The notes: generated by a model not told the origin, from the letters alone. Shown: positions 1-9,360, counted from the stretch's first letter. The stretch: DNA of 64,000 nucleotides from DATLGB01 sp038258425 (GCA_038258425.1 JBBSPV010000007.1:39527-103526), one strand, 5' to 3'. Program-made: numbers and translations.

Positions 1-408
1 GGCGGCCTCGTCGTCGGCCGCGGCGTGGGCGGCCGCCTGGTCCAGCGTGGCTTGAAGCGCCTCGACGTCCTCGGGCTGCAGCCGCTGGGCGGCGCGGCGC
101 GCGGTCGGGGCCTCCAGCAGCAGCCGCAGGTCGAACACCTCGTCGAGGTCGTGGGCGGAGGATTGCAGCACGCGCACGCCGCGGTTGCGCTCGAAGCGCA
201 CGAGGCCCTGGCGCTCGAGCACGAGCAGGGCCTCGCGCACGGGCGTGCGGGAGACGCCGAGGCGCTCGGCCAGCTGGAGCACGGAGTAGAGCTCGCCCGT
301 GCGCAGGCGGCCGTCGACCACCGCCCGCCGCAGGGCCACGAGCGCCTGCTCGGCCAGCCGCGGCCGCTCGCCGACCGGCTCCAGCGCGAGGGGGTCGCCG
401 TCCGTCAC
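1..408 (-). CDS. GntR/FadR-family transcriptional regulator (3' end outside window)
   Basis: The visible 136 residues begin at a GTG and carry an N-terminal winged helix-turn-helix (LAERLGVSRTPVREALLVLE, about residues 35-55) followed by VRFERNRGVRVL. The start of an all-helical FadR/FCD effector domain follows (DLDEVFDLRLLLEAPTARRA). This order is typical of GntR/FadR repressors, which release DNA on binding a carboxylic acid or acyl-CoA. The start overlaps the stop of the upstream alcohol dehydrogenase by four bases (GTGA), so both are co-transcribed, and it probably controls that gene and perhaps the divergent flavoenzyme. The C-terminal domain runs off the window, so the effector cannot be guessed from sequence. 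Confidence 0.9.
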   Translation of the reverse strand, partial: MTDGDPLALEPVGERPRLAEQALVALRRAVVDGRLRTGELYSVLQLAERLGVSRTPVREALLVLERQGLVRFERNRGVRVLQSSAHDLDEVFDLRLLLEAPTARRAAQRLQPEDVEALQATLDQAAAHAAADDEAA

Positions 409-1679
409 CAGTTGCGCATGGACGCGTGGATGACGTGGCGCAGGTCGTCCTCGCCGGTCTCGCGCGGAGCGACGGCCAGCAGCCGCTGCTGCTGCACGGC
501 CCCGGCCACGAGCTCCTCCACGTCGTCCTCGACGTAGCCGAGGTCGGCCACCCCGCTCGGGGCGCCGACGTCGCGCATGAGCTCGCGCAGCGCGTCGGGC
601 AGCGAGTCGGGGCCGGGGTCGTCGAGTGGCTCGCCGCGCAGCAGCTCGGCGACGTGGTGGTGGCGCTCGGGCATCGCCTCGTAGGTGAAGCGGAAGGCGG
701 CCGGGGCCGTGACGATGACGGAGTGCCCGTGCGGGACGAACGGGTGGTCGTCGGGGTAGCCGGCCGGCACGTAGGCGTGCTTGAGGCCGGCGATGGGATA
801 GGCGCAGGCGTGCGGGATGTGGACCCCGGCGGAGCCGAAGCCGACACCCGCCATCGTCGCCCCGAGCATCATGAACCCGCGCGCCTCGAGGTCGTCGCCG
901 TCGGCGACGGCGCGGCGCAGGTAGCGTCCACCGAACTCAAGCGCCTTGGCCGACCACACGTCGGCCACCGGGTTCGACCCCTGATAGGGCGGCCGGTCCC
1001 CGGGCGCGTCCGGCGCCGGGCGGGTGTCGAAGGGCTTGGAGAGGAAGGACTCCGCGGCGTGGCAGACGACGTCCAGGCCGGCCGACGATGTGACCTCGGC
1101 GGGCAGCGTCCGGGTCAACTCGGGATCCACGATCGCCTGGGTCGGGCGCAGGAAGCGGTGCGAGATGCCCGTCTTGAGCCTGCGGTCGGGCACGTCGAGC
1201 ACCGCGACCGTCGTCGCCTCCGACCCCGAGCCGCTCGAGGTCGGGATGGCCAGGTGCGGCTTCAGCGGCGACGGCGGTCGCCTGCCCTCCCCCACCGGCG
1301 GGTTGACGTAGTCCATCACCGGCGCCGGGTGCGTCGTGACGAGGTTGGCGACCTTGGCCGTGTCGATGGAGGAGCCGCCGCCGACGGAGACGAAGCCGTC
1401 CACCCTCGCCTCCAGGGCGACGTCGACGGCGTGCTGGAAGGACTCGAGGGTCGGCTCCACCCGAGCCTGGTCGTAGACGACGACCTCGATGCCCTCTCCC
1501 TCGATCAGCTCCCGCACGCGGTCGGGCACGCCGAGCGCGGCCAGACCCGGATCCGTGACGAGCAGGGCGCGCGAGACACCGAGCCGCTCGAGCTCCCAGC
1601 CGGCGTCCTGCACGCCGCCGGCGCCGAACTTCACTGGCGTCGCCTCCATGGTGAAGATCGTCTCGTGTCGCGGTGCCAT
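405..1679 (-). CDS. Iron-containing alcohol dehydrogenase, hydroxyacid-oxoacid transhydrogenase-like
   Basis: A 424-residue group III (iron) alcohol dehydrogenase. The nucleotide loop GGGSSIDTAK and the metal region (GLDVVCHAAESFLS, AGVHIPHACAYPIAG, HGHSVIV) supply the Asp/His ligands. The stretch APVMDYVNPPVGEG and overall length resemble hydroxyacid-oxoacid transhydrogenase (ADHFE1 type), which oxidises 4-hydroxybutyrate while reducing 2-oxoglutarate to D-2-hydroxyglutarate. This assignment is by family resemblance; other short-chain alcohols are possible. I chose the MAPRHETIF start; a later ATG at 1649 is the alternative, and an upstream extension would run into the divergent gene. It lies 43 bp from the divergent FAD-linked oxidase and overlaps the GntR gene. 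Confidence 0.88.
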   Translation of the reverse strand: MAPRHETIFTMEATPVKFGAGGVQDAGWELERLGVSRALLVTDPGLAALGVPDRVRELIEGEGIEVVVYDQARVEPTLESFQHAVDVALEARVDGFVSVGGGSSIDTAKVANLVTTHPAPVMDYVNPPVGEGRRPPSPLKPHLAIPTSSGSGSEATTVAVLDVPDRRLKTGISHRFLRPTQAIVDPELTRTLPAEVTSSAGLDVVCHAAESFLSKPFDTRPAPDAPGDRPPYQGSNPVADVWSAKALEFGGRYLRRAVADGDDLEARGFMMLGATMAGVGFGSAGVHIPHACAYPIAGLKHAYVPAGYPDDHPFVPHGHSVIVTAPAAFRFTYEAMPERHHHVAELLRGEPLDDPGPDSLPDALRELMRDVGAPSGVADLGYVEDDVEELVAGAVQQQRLLAVAPRETGEDDLRHVIHASMRNW

Positions 1680-1722
1680 GTCGGGCTCCTGCCCCTCGGG
1701 CGCGGGTAGCATTCCACATCCC

Positions 1723-3075
1723 ATGGACCTGCGGTCAGCCCTGGCGCGCGTGGTCGGCGACCGTCACGCGCTCCAGGACCCGGAGCTCACGGCCCCGTAC
1801 GAGACGGATTGGACCGGGCGCTTCGGCGGCCGGGCCCGCGTCGTCGCCCGCCCCGCCGACGCCGACGAGGTCGCGGCGGTCATGCGCGTGTGCGCCGAGG
1901 CCGGCGCGGCGGTCGTGCCCCAGGGCGGGAACACCGGGCTCGTCGGCGGCGGGGTCCCGCGCGGCGGCGAGGTGCTGCTGTCCCTCGCGCGCCTCGACGC
2001 CGTCGGCGAGGTCGACGCGGCGCTCGGCCAGGTCACCGCCGGCGCCGGCGCCACGCTGGCCGCCCTGCAGGCCGCCGCCGCCGCCGCCGGCCAGGACGCG
2101 GCGCTGGACTTCGGCGCGCGCGACTCCTGCACGGTCGGCGGCCTCGTCGCCTGCGACGCCGGCGGCGCGCGGGCGCTGCGCCACGGCACCGCGCGGGCGC
2201 ACGTCGTCGGGCTCGAGGCGGTGCTTGCCGACGGCTCCCGGCTCTCACGCCTCGGCGGCCTGACCAAGGACAACGCCGGGCTCGACCTCGGCGCCCTGCT
2301 CGTCGGCTCGGAGGGCACGCTGGGCGCCATCACCGCCGTACGCTGGCGCACGGCACCGCGGCTCGGGGCGCGCGCGACCGTGCTCGTCGGCGTGCCGGGC
2401 GCCGCGGCCGCGGCGGACCTGCTGGCCGCGCTGCGCGCCGAGGCGCCCTCGCTGGACAGCTGCGACTTCTTCACCGACGCGGGCCTCGACCTCGTGCTGG
2501 ACCACCAGCGGCGCTCGTCGCCGGTGCAGACGCGCTCGCCGGTCTACGTGCTGGCGGAGTGCGCGGCGCGGACCGACCCGCTCGACGAGCTCGCCGCCGC
2601 GCTGCAGGCGGCGGGCATCGAGGACGCCATCGTCGCCGACGACACCGCCTCGCGCGAGGGCCTCTGGGCCCTGCGGGAGGGCCACACGGACGCGATCAAC
2701 GCCTCCGGGGTGCCGCACAAGCTCGACGTCGGCGTGCCCCTGGCCCAGCTCGGCCGCTTCCTCGACGAGGTCGGCGGCGCGGTGACGGACGCGGCGCCGG
2801 GCGCGCAGTCGATCCTCTTCGGGCACCTCGGCGACGGCAACGTCCACGTCAACGTGCTCGGCCCGGACGCCGACGACGAGCGCGCCGACGACGCGGTGCT
2901 CGGGCTCGTCCTGGCCCTCGGCGGGACGATCAGCGCCGAGCACGGGATCGGCGTGGCCAAGGCGCGCTGGCTCGAGCGTGCCCGCGGCGCCGACGAGGTG
3001 ACCGCCATGCGGGCGGTCAAGCGGGCGCTGGACCCCGACGGGCGGATGAACCCCGGCGCGGTGCTGCCGGCCTGA
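1723..3075 (+). CDS. FAD-linked oxidase, D-2-hydroxyglutarate dehydrogenase/GlcD-like
   Basis: A 450-residue two-domain flavoenzyme. The N-terminal PCMH-type FAD domain has PQGGNTGLVGGGVP (about 66-79) and DSCTVGGLVACDAGG (about 137-151). The C-terminal FAD-oxidase domain has FGHLGDGNVHVNV and ISAEHGIGVAKARW, the usual His-containing substrate/metal motifs. Members oxidise D-2-hydroxy acids (D-lactate, glycolate, D-2-hydroxyglutarate) and pass electrons to quinone or ETF. PQGGNTGLVGG is typical of D-2-hydroxyglutarate dehydrogenases, and the divergent neighbour could generate that substrate. The ATG at 1723 lies in the short divergent promoter region. The gene ends just before a hyphenated palindrome that likely acts as terminator. 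Confidence 0.9.
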   Translation: MDLRSALARVVGDRHALQDPELTAPYETDWTGRFGGRARVVARPADADEVAAVMRVCAEAGAAVVPQGGNTGLVGGGVPRGGEVLLSLARLDAVGEVDAALGQVTAGAGATLAALQAAAAAAGQDAALDFGARDSCTVGGLVACDAGGARALRHGTARAHVVGLEAVLADGSRLSRLGGLTKDNAGLDLGALLVGSEGTLGAITAVRWRTAPRLGARATVLVGVPGAAAAADLLAALRAEAPSLDSCDFFTDAGLDLVLDHQRRSSPVQTRSPVYVLAECAARTDPLDELAAALQAAGIEDAIVADDTASREGLWALREGHTDAINASGVPHKLDVGVPLAQLGRFLDEVGGAVTDAAPGAQSILFGHLGDGNVHVNVLGPDADDERADDAVLGLVLALGGTISAEHGIGVAKARWLERARGADEVTAMRAVKRALDPDGRMNPGAVLPA

Positions 3076-3096
3076 CGCGCGCGGGAAGCGCTGGGC

Positions 3097-3137
3097 CGCG
3101 TCACCTTTCGCACGGTGAGCATGCGCAACGTGACGCG
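3097..3137. terminator. Hyphenated palindrome between convergent genes (repeat family copy 1)
   Basis: Two 16-base arms, CGCGTCACCTTTCGCA (3097-3112) and the inverse of CGCGTCACGTTGCGCA (3122-3137), match at 14 of 16 positions around a 9-base loop. It lies between the stops of two convergent genes (3075 and 3159), so a bidirectional terminator is the simplest reading. No T-run follows. A closely related palindrome occurs at 58663-58705, so this is a repeated element, not a chance stem. Confidence 0.6.
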
Positions 3138-3158
3138 CCGCTCCCGGCCCCCGCCCGC

Positions 3159-3896
3159 TCAGCCCATCCGCCCGACGAGGGCGACAGCGTCGTGCGGCGT
3201 GCCGTCGGTCTGGCGGCGGTGCACGTAGGCCTGGCGCTCGAGCTCCTCGCCGCGCGTCAGCAGCTCGGCCAGCAGCTGGGGATAGCCCGTGGCGACGCCG
3301 TCCGGGTCCTCGCTGCCAGGCATCAGCGCCGGCGTGACGGCGAACGCGAAGCGGCCGCCCGGCGCCAGCAGACCCAGCGCCCGGAGCAGGGTCGGCGGCG
3401 GCACGTGACCGGCGCCCACGGCGGCGAGCGCGAGCACCGCCGTCAGCCCGCGGGCCCGCAGGGCGTCGACGGCCTCCACGTCCCAGGCGCCGAGGTCGCC
3501 CACGAGGTAGTCGTCGTAGACGCCGGGCCGGTCGCGCAGCGCCGCGGCGCGGGCCTCGGGCTCGAGGTCGAGGCCGACGACGTGACCGACCCCGAGGGCG
3601 CGCAGCGCCTCGCCCCCGCCGCCGTTGCCCGCCCCGAGGTCGAGCACCCGCTCGCCGGCCGGGTCGGCGCCGGCGCGCTCGCGCGCGCGCCCGTAGGCGG
3701 CCACGACCACCGTCGAGGAGCACATCCCGAGCTCCTCGTAGAACACCCGCTCGTAGAGGCCGGGTACGGCGTAGAGCGCGGCGTAGTCGTGAAAGCCCAC
3801 CCGCCGGCGCCGCTCGCCGTCGGTGTACTCCAGCCACTCCTCGCCGCCCGGCGAGAACGAGATAGGCCCGAGGTCTGCGGCGGGTGGGAGGCTCAT
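3159..3896 (-). CDS. Class I SAM-dependent methyltransferase
   Basis: A 245-residue protein with a Rossmann-fold methyltransferase core. Motif I is RVLDLGAGNGGGGEALRALG (roughly residues 90-110), followed by an acidic strand end (VVGLDLEPEA), a motif II/III region (DYLVGDLGAWD) and LLRALGLLAPGGRFAFAVTP. The N-terminal 60 residues (YTDGERRRRVGFHDYAALYAVPGLYERVFYE, split by helices) may shape the acceptor pocket; the substrate is unknown. The ATG at 3896 was chosen because it precedes the first conserved segment; a longer in-frame extension reads through arginine-rich non-coding-looking sequence. It is divergent from the FAD oxidoreductase at 3956 and convergent with the flavoenzyme at 1723. 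Confidence 0.85.
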   Translation of the reverse strand: MSLPPAADLGPISFSPGGEEWLEYTDGERRRRVGFHDYAALYAVPGLYERVFYEELGMCSSTVVVAAYGRARERAGADPAGERVLDLGAGNGGGGEALRALGVGHVVGLDLEPEARAAALRDRPGVYDDYLVGDLGAWDVEAVDALRARGLTAVLALAAVGAGHVPPPTLLRALGLLAPGGRFAFAVTPALMPGSEDPDGVATGYPQLLAELLTRGEELERQAYVHRRQTDGTPHDAVALVGRMG

Positions 3897-3955
3897 GACC
3901 CGGGGCGTACCCGAAGCCGGGGTGCGACGGCGCGCGCCGTGGGTAGGAGGGCGGC

Positions 3956-5126
3956 ATGCCCGATCCCCTGCGCGTGCTCGTCGCCGGCGGCGGCGTCGCC
4001 GGCCTGGAGGCGCTGCTGGCGCTCCGCGACCTCGCCGACGGGGCGACGGCGCGAACGCTGCTGACCCCGGAGGAGGAGTTCGTCTACCGCCCCATGGCCG
4101 TGACGGAGCCCTTCGGCCGGGGTCGCGCCGCGCACCACCGGCTGCCGGCCATCGCGGCCGACCTCGGCGCCGAGCTCGTGCGCGGCCGGCTCGCGGCGGT
4201 CGACCTGCGAGCAAGGGAGGCGGTGACCGACACGGGCCGCCGGCTCGGCTACGACGCTCTGCTGATCGCCGTGGGCGCCCACAGCGAGCCGGCCTTCTCT
4301 CGCGGCTCGACCTGGACGCCGGAGAGCGACCCGGAGGTCTACAGCGGCCTGTTGCGCGACCTCGAGGAGGGCTACACGAAGCGTGTCGCCTTCGTCATCC
4401 CGCACCAGTGCGCCTGGCCGTTGCCGGCCTACGAGCTCGCGCTCATGACCGCCTGGCAGGGCCACGAGATGAACCGCGACGACCTCGAGCTGACGATCTA
4501 CACGCCGGAGGCCGAGCCGCTGGACCTCTTCGGCCGCGCGGCGTCCGCGGCGGTCCGCGAGGACCTCGAGGCGGCGCGCGTGCAGGTCCGCACGCACAGC
4601 GAGCTCGACGAGCTGCCGGACGGCCGGCTCGTGCTGCGCCCGGACGCCGAGCCGCTCGACGCCGAGCGGATCGTCGCGCTGCCGCGGGCGGTCGGCGCGG
4701 CCCCCGACGGCGTCCCCGTCGACGACGAGGGCTTCATCCCCTGCGACGCGCACGGACGGGTGCTCGGCACGGAGGCCGTATGGGCCGCCGGCGACGCGAT
4801 CGACTTCCCGACCAAGCAGGGCGGCCTCGCGGCGCAGCAGGCCGACGCCGCCGCCCAGTCCATCGCCGCGCTCGCCGGGGTCGCCGTCGAGCCCGAGCCC
4901 TTCCACCCCGTCCTGCGCGGCGTTTTGCTCACCGGCCGCGGACAGGCCTGGCTGCGCCGGGAGGTCGAGGCCGCCCCCGACGACGGGGCTGCGGAGCGCC
5001 GTGCGCTGTTCTGGCCGCCCACGAAGGTCGCCGGGCGCTACCTGTCCCCCTACCTCGCCGCCCTGGCCGAGGGCGCGGCGCCGGGCGCGGACGCCCCGCC
5101 GGCCGGCGAGCCGGTCGAGCTCGACC

Positions 5127-5137
<11 letters not shown>
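3956..5137 (+). CDS. SQR/NDH-2-like FAD-dependent oxidoreductase
   Basis: A 393-residue pyridine-nucleotide-disulfide-type flavoprotein. An FAD-binding fingerprint opens the protein (VLVAGGGVAGLEALLAL, residues 7-23). A second dinucleotide region follows, and the C-terminal FAD motif is EAVWAAGDAIDFPTKQGGLA (about 275-294). The FPTKQGG element and C-terminal FWPPTKVAGRYLSPYL resemble sulfide:quinone reductase and related membrane-associated flavoproteins, but the paired redox cysteines of true SQR are not evident, so the electron donor is open. It has no obvious operon partner; its last 11 bases overlap the end of the convergent thioesterase. Confidence 0.8.
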
Positions 5138-5555
<418 letters not shown>

Positions 5556-5611
5556 CGGTGGCCAAACCTATCGGCGTGTAGCTGGGCGGGGCGCGGGGCA
5601 CTTGGAAGGGC

Positions 5612-7303
5612 ATGAGTGCCGCCACCGACACGGAAGGTCCCGCGGGCGCCGCGCGCGCGGGTTTCGACGTCCTGCTCACGGACGCGTCCACCGACGGCGG
5701 GGGCCGCTTCCTCAAGCCCGGGGCGGCCCTCGGGACGGCGGCCGGCCTCGCCCGCCGGCCCGACCGCGTCGTGCGCCGCAGCGCCACGCTGGCCAAGGAG
5801 CTCGGAAAGGTCGCCGCCGGGCGCTCGGAGCAGGCGCCCGCCAAGCGCGACCGCCGCTACAAGGACGAGGGCTGGCAGGGCAACTGGGCGCTGCGGCGGC
5901 TCATGCAGGCCCACCTCGCCGTGACGGAGGCGGCGGACGGGCTCGTGTCGGACGCCGAGCTGGACTGGCGTCGCGAGCGCCAGGCGCGCTTCGCCCTGAC
6001 CAACGTGCTCGACGCGCTGGCGCCGTCCAACAACCCGCTGACCAACCCGACGGTGCTCAAGGCGAGCGTCGACGAGGGCGGCGCGAACCTCGTGCGCGGC
6101 CTGCGCCGCTTCGCCTCGGACTTCCCGAAGATGCCCGCGACCGTCGACACGGACGAGTTCGAGATAGGCCGCAACATCGCGGTGACGCCGGGCGCGGTGG
6201 TGCACCGCACCGAGGTCTACGAGCTGATCCAGTACACGCCGCGGACGCCCGAGGTCCGCGCCATCCCCCTGCTCATCGCCCCGCCGACGATCAACAAGTA
6301 CTACGTCCTCGACCTGCGCGAGGACCGATCGCTCGTCCAGTACCTCGTCGACCAGGGCCAGCAGGTCTTCATGATGTCCTGGGCCAACCCGACGGCGGAG
6401 CAGGGCGACTGGGACTTCGACACCTACGCCGCCGCGATCGACGACGCGCGCGCCGTGGTCGCGGCCATCACGCAGGCCGAGCGCATCCATCTCCAGGGCG
6501 TCTGCTCGGGCGGCATCATCGCCGGCGGCCTGCTCGGCCACCTCGCGAAGACCGGCCGGCTGGAGGACATCGCGAGCCTGTCGCTGCTCGTCGTCGCCCT
6601 CGACCAGGAGCACGCCGGCACGGCCGACGCCCTGACCACGCGCGAGGTCGCGGCCGCGGCGGTGGCCGAGTCCGCCCGCCGGGGCTACCTCGACGGCAAG
6701 GCGCTGGGCGGCGTCTTCACCTGGCTGCGGCCGAACGACCTCGTCTGGAACTACGTCGTCAACAACTACCTGCTCGGCCGCAAGCCACCGGCCTTCGACG
6801 TGCTGTTCTGGAACCAGGACTCCGTGCGGATGGCCGCCGGCATGCACCGCGACTTCATCCACATGTCGCTGGACAACCAGCTCGCCGAGCCGGGTGGCAT
6901 GGAGGTGCTCGGCACGGGCGTGGACCTCTCGGACGTCGACCTCGACACGTACGTCGTCGCCGGTGCCAAGGACCACATCGTGCCGTGGGAGAACGCCTAC
7001 CGCTCCACCCAGCTGCTCGCGGGCGACTCCCGGTTCGTGCTCTGCTCCAGCGGCCACATCGCGTCGCTGGTCAACCCGCCCGACCCCGACGGCAAGGCGA
7101 GCTTCCACATCGGCCCGGACAACCCGGAGACGCCGGAGGCCTGGATGGACGCGGCCGCGCAACGCAGGGGCAGCTGGTGGGAGGACTACGACGTGTGGCT
7201 GGCCGAGCGCTCGGGTGAGCGGCGTCCGGCCCCCCGCAGGCTCGGGACGCGCAAGCACAAGCCGCTCGACGACGCGCCCGGCCCCTACGTCCAGGGCGGC
7301 TGA
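5612..7303 (+). CDS. phaC: Poly(3-hydroxyalkanoate) synthase-like protein (PhaC family)
   Basis: A 563-residue protein with the PhaC N-terminal domain (NPLTNPTVLKASVDEGGANL; FEIGRNIAVTPGAVVHRTEV) and an alpha/beta-hydrolase catalytic domain. The lipase-box-like GVCSGG places the nucleophile at Cys298, with the expected Asp454 (GAKDHIVPW) and His482 (SSGHIASLVNPP). PhaC polymerises (R)-3-hydroxyacyl-CoA into storage polyester on granule surfaces. Length matches class I/II enzymes, and no PhaE or PhaR partner is seen. The lipase box reads GVCSGG where many synthases have GYCVGG. It is followed, one base after the stop, by an acyl-CoA dehydrogenase and then a PhaZ-like depolymerase. Confidence 0.88.
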   Translation: MSAATDTEGPAGAARAGFDVLLTDASTDGGGRFLKPGAALGTAAGLARRPDRVVRRSATLAKELGKVAAGRSEQAPAKRDRRYKDEGWQGNWALRRLMQAHLAVTEAADGLVSDAELDWRRERQARFALTNVLDALAPSNNPLTNPTVLKASVDEGGANLVRGLRRFASDFPKMPATVDTDEFEIGRNIAVTPGAVVHRTEVYELIQYTPRTPEVRAIPLLIAPPTINKYYVLDLREDRSLVQYLVDQGQQVFMMSWANPTAEQGDWDFDTYAAAIDDARAVVAAITQAERIHLQGVCSGGIIAGGLLGHLAKTGRLEDIASLSLLVVALDQEHAGTADALTTREVAAAAVAESARRGYLDGKALGGVFTWLRPNDLVWNYVVNNYLLGRKPPAFDVLFWNQDSVRMAAGMHRDFIHMSLDNQLAEPGGMEVLGTGVDLSDVDLDTYVVAGAKDHIVPWENAYRSTQLLAGDSRFVLCSSGHIASLVNPPDPDGKASFHIGPDNPETPEAWMDAAAQRRGSWWEDYDVWLAERSGERRPAPRRLGTRKHKPLDDAPGPYVQGG

Positions 7304-7304
7304 G

Positions 7305-8498
7305 ATGGCCGTCGGCGGCGAGGCGCTCGGGGCGGCGCGGCCGACGGACTACCTGTTCGTCCGCGACCGCTTCAGCGACGACGAGTGGACGCACTTCATC
7401 ACCGCCCGTCGCTTCGTCGACGAGGAGGTCCTGCCGGTCATCAACGGCTACTGGGAGGCGGCGGAGCTGCCGTGGCCGCTCATGCGCCGCCTGGCGGAGC
7501 TCGGCTTCCTCGGCGAGGACATCGAGGGTCACGGCTGCCCGGGCATGAGCCCGCTCGCGCGCGGGCTCGTGAACATGGAGCTGCACCGTGGCGACGGGTC
7601 GCTCGGGACGTTCCTCGGCGTCCAGTCCGGGCTGGCCATGAAGACGGTCTCCCTGCTCGGCTCCGAGGCCCAGCGCGAGCGCTGGCTGCCCGCGCTCGCG
7701 CGGCTGGACGCCATCGGCGCCTTCGGCCTCACCGAGCCCGACCACGGCTCGGACTCCGTCGCGCTGGAGACGCGGGCGCGCCCCGACGGCGATGGCTGGG
7801 TGCTCGACGGCGCCAAGCGCTGGATCGGCAACGCGTCGATCGCCGACGTCGTCGTGATCTTCGCCCGCTCGACGGAGGACGACAAGGTCAAGGGCTTCCT
7901 GGTGGAACCGCCCACGGACGGGTTCACGGCGACCACGATGACGGGCAAGGGCGCCTCCCGCGCGATCTGGCAGGCCGACGTGACGCTCGACGGCGTGCGC
8001 GTCGAGGAGGCCGCCCGGCTGCCGGGCGCGGAGACCTTCGCCGACGCCGGTCGCGTGCTCGTGAGCACCCGCGGGGCCTGCGCGTGGATGGCGCTCGGCC
8101 ATGCGGTCGCCGCCTACGACGCCGCGCTGACCTACACGGGGCAGCGCGAGCAGTTCGGCAAGCCGCTGACGGCGTTCCAGATGATCCAGGACCGGCTCGT
8201 GCACATGCTCGCCGACGTGACGGCCATGCAGCTCTACTGCATCCAGATCGCGACGCTCGAGATGGAGGGGCGCCTGAGCCCCACGATCGCCGGCCTGGCC
8301 AAGCTCCACAACACGCGCAAGGCGCGCGAGGTCGTCGCCAGCGCCCGCGACCTGCTCGGCGGCAACGGGATCCTGCTCGAGAACCACGTGATCCGCCACA
8401 TGGGCGACGTCGAGGTCATCCACACCTACGAGGGCACGGAGGCGATGCAGACGCTGATCGTCGGCCGCGACATCACGGGCGTCGGCGCGTTCACCTAG
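7305..8498 (+). CDS. Acyl-CoA dehydrogenase
   Basis: A 397-residue FAD-dependent acyl-CoA dehydrogenase of normal length. Visible parts are the FAD/substrate loop (FGLTEPDHGSDSVALETRAR), the middle beta domain with WIGNASIADVVVIFAR, and the C-terminal helical domain ending in HTYEGTEAMQTLIVGRDITG. There Glu376 is in the catalytic-base position used by glutaryl-CoA/short-chain members. It starts at the ATG immediately after the PhaC stop and is surely co-transcribed. In this setting it could supply enoyl-CoA precursors for hydroxyacyl-CoA, or act in the degradation of released acids; both are inference. Confidence 0.9.
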   Translation: MAVGGEALGAARPTDYLFVRDRFSDDEWTHFITARRFVDEEVLPVINGYWEAAELPWPLMRRLAELGFLGEDIEGHGCPGMSPLARGLVNMELHRGDGSLGTFLGVQSGLAMKTVSLLGSEAQRERWLPALARLDAIGAFGLTEPDHGSDSVALETRARPDGDGWVLDGAKRWIGNASIADVVVIFARSTEDDKVKGFLVEPPTDGFTATTMTGKGASRAIWQADVTLDGVRVEEAARLPGAETFADAGRVLVSTRGACAWMALGHAVAAYDAALTYTGQREQFGKPLTAFQMIQDRLVHMLADVTAMQLYCIQIATLEMEGRLSPTIAGLAKLHNTRKAREVVASARDLLGGNGILLENHVIRHMGDVEVIHTYEGTEAMQTLIVGRDITGVGAFT

Positions 8499-8580
8499 CC
8501 GCCTAGCCTCCCCTGCCATCGCCATCGCGACCCGCCCCGTCCCTGCGCAGGACCGGATCCTCCGGATCCAGGGTCGCGGC

Positions 8581-9360
8581 GTGCGCGTGGTCGTGCGCGG
8601 CGACCTGCACGACCCCTCCGGCCCACCGCCGCTGCTGCTGCTCACCGGGATCGGCGCGCACGTGGAGATGTGGCGCCCGTTCGCCGCGCTCACCGGCGAC
8701 CGGCCGCTGATCGGGCTCGACGTGCCTGGGACCGGGGCGTCCGAGCGACCGCTGCTGCCGCTGTGGATGACGGGCTTCGCCGCGCTCGTGAGCGAGGCGC
8801 TCGACGAGCTCGGGGTCGCGGTCGTCGACGTGCTCGGCTACTCGTGGGGCGGCGCGCTCGCCCAGCAGCTGGCCTACGACGAGCCCGCGCGCGTCCGTCG
8901 CCTCGTGCTCTGCGCGACCATGCCGGGCTGGGGCGCGCTTCCGCCGCGGCCCGTCGCCGCCGCGCTGCTGATGACGCCGGTGCGCTACCTGCACCCGACG
9001 CTGCTGCGCCTGACCCTGCCGCACATCGCCGGCGGCCGCACGGCGCGTGAGCCGGCGGCCCTGCGCGCGCAGCAGGAGACCCGCCTGGCCCACAAGCCGG
9101 ACCTGCTCGGCTACGCGGGGCAGGTCTTCGCGGTGACGGGCTGGACCAGCCTGCCGTGGCTGCACCGCCTGCACCAGCCGACGCTCGTGGTGGCCGGCGA
9201 GGAGGACCCGACCATCCCGCTCGCCAACGGCCGCCTGCTCGCCCGGCGCATCCCGGACGCGCGGCTGATCGTGGTGCCGGGTGGCGGGCACCTGTTCCTC
9301 ATCGACGAGCCCGCGTCGGTGACCGCCGAGATCCTCGCCTTCCTCGACGCGACCGGCTGA
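8581..9360 (+). CDS. phaZ: PHA depolymerase-like alpha/beta hydrolase (PhaZ family)
   Basis: A 259-residue alpha/beta hydrolase with nucleophile Ser88 in GYSWGGALAQQ, acid Asp209 (GEEDPTIPLANGRLLARRI) and His237 (GGGHLFLI). The blocks GWTSLPWLHRLHQPTLVVAG, LLTGIGAHVEMW and RYLHP closely follow intracellular medium-chain-length PHA depolymerases. The only standard start is GTG at 8581, but the preceding in-frame codons (RILRIQGRG) already resemble the first strand of PhaZ and no ATG/GTG/TTG lies upstream. The true start may be non-standard, or a base may be missing. It lies 82 bp after the acyl-CoA dehydrogenase. Confidence 0.82.
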   Translation: MRVVVRGDLHDPSGPPPLLLLTGIGAHVEMWRPFAALTGDRPLIGLDVPGTGASERPLLPLWMTGFAALVSEALDELGVAVVDVLGYSWGGALAQQLAYDEPARVRRLVLCATMPGWGALPPRPVAAALLMTPVRYLHPTLLRLTLPHIAGGRTAREPAALRAQQETRLAHKPDLLGYAGQVFAVTGWTSLPWLHRLHQPTLVVAGEEDPTIPLANGRLLARRIPDARLIVVPGGGHLFLIDEPASVTAEILAFLDATG

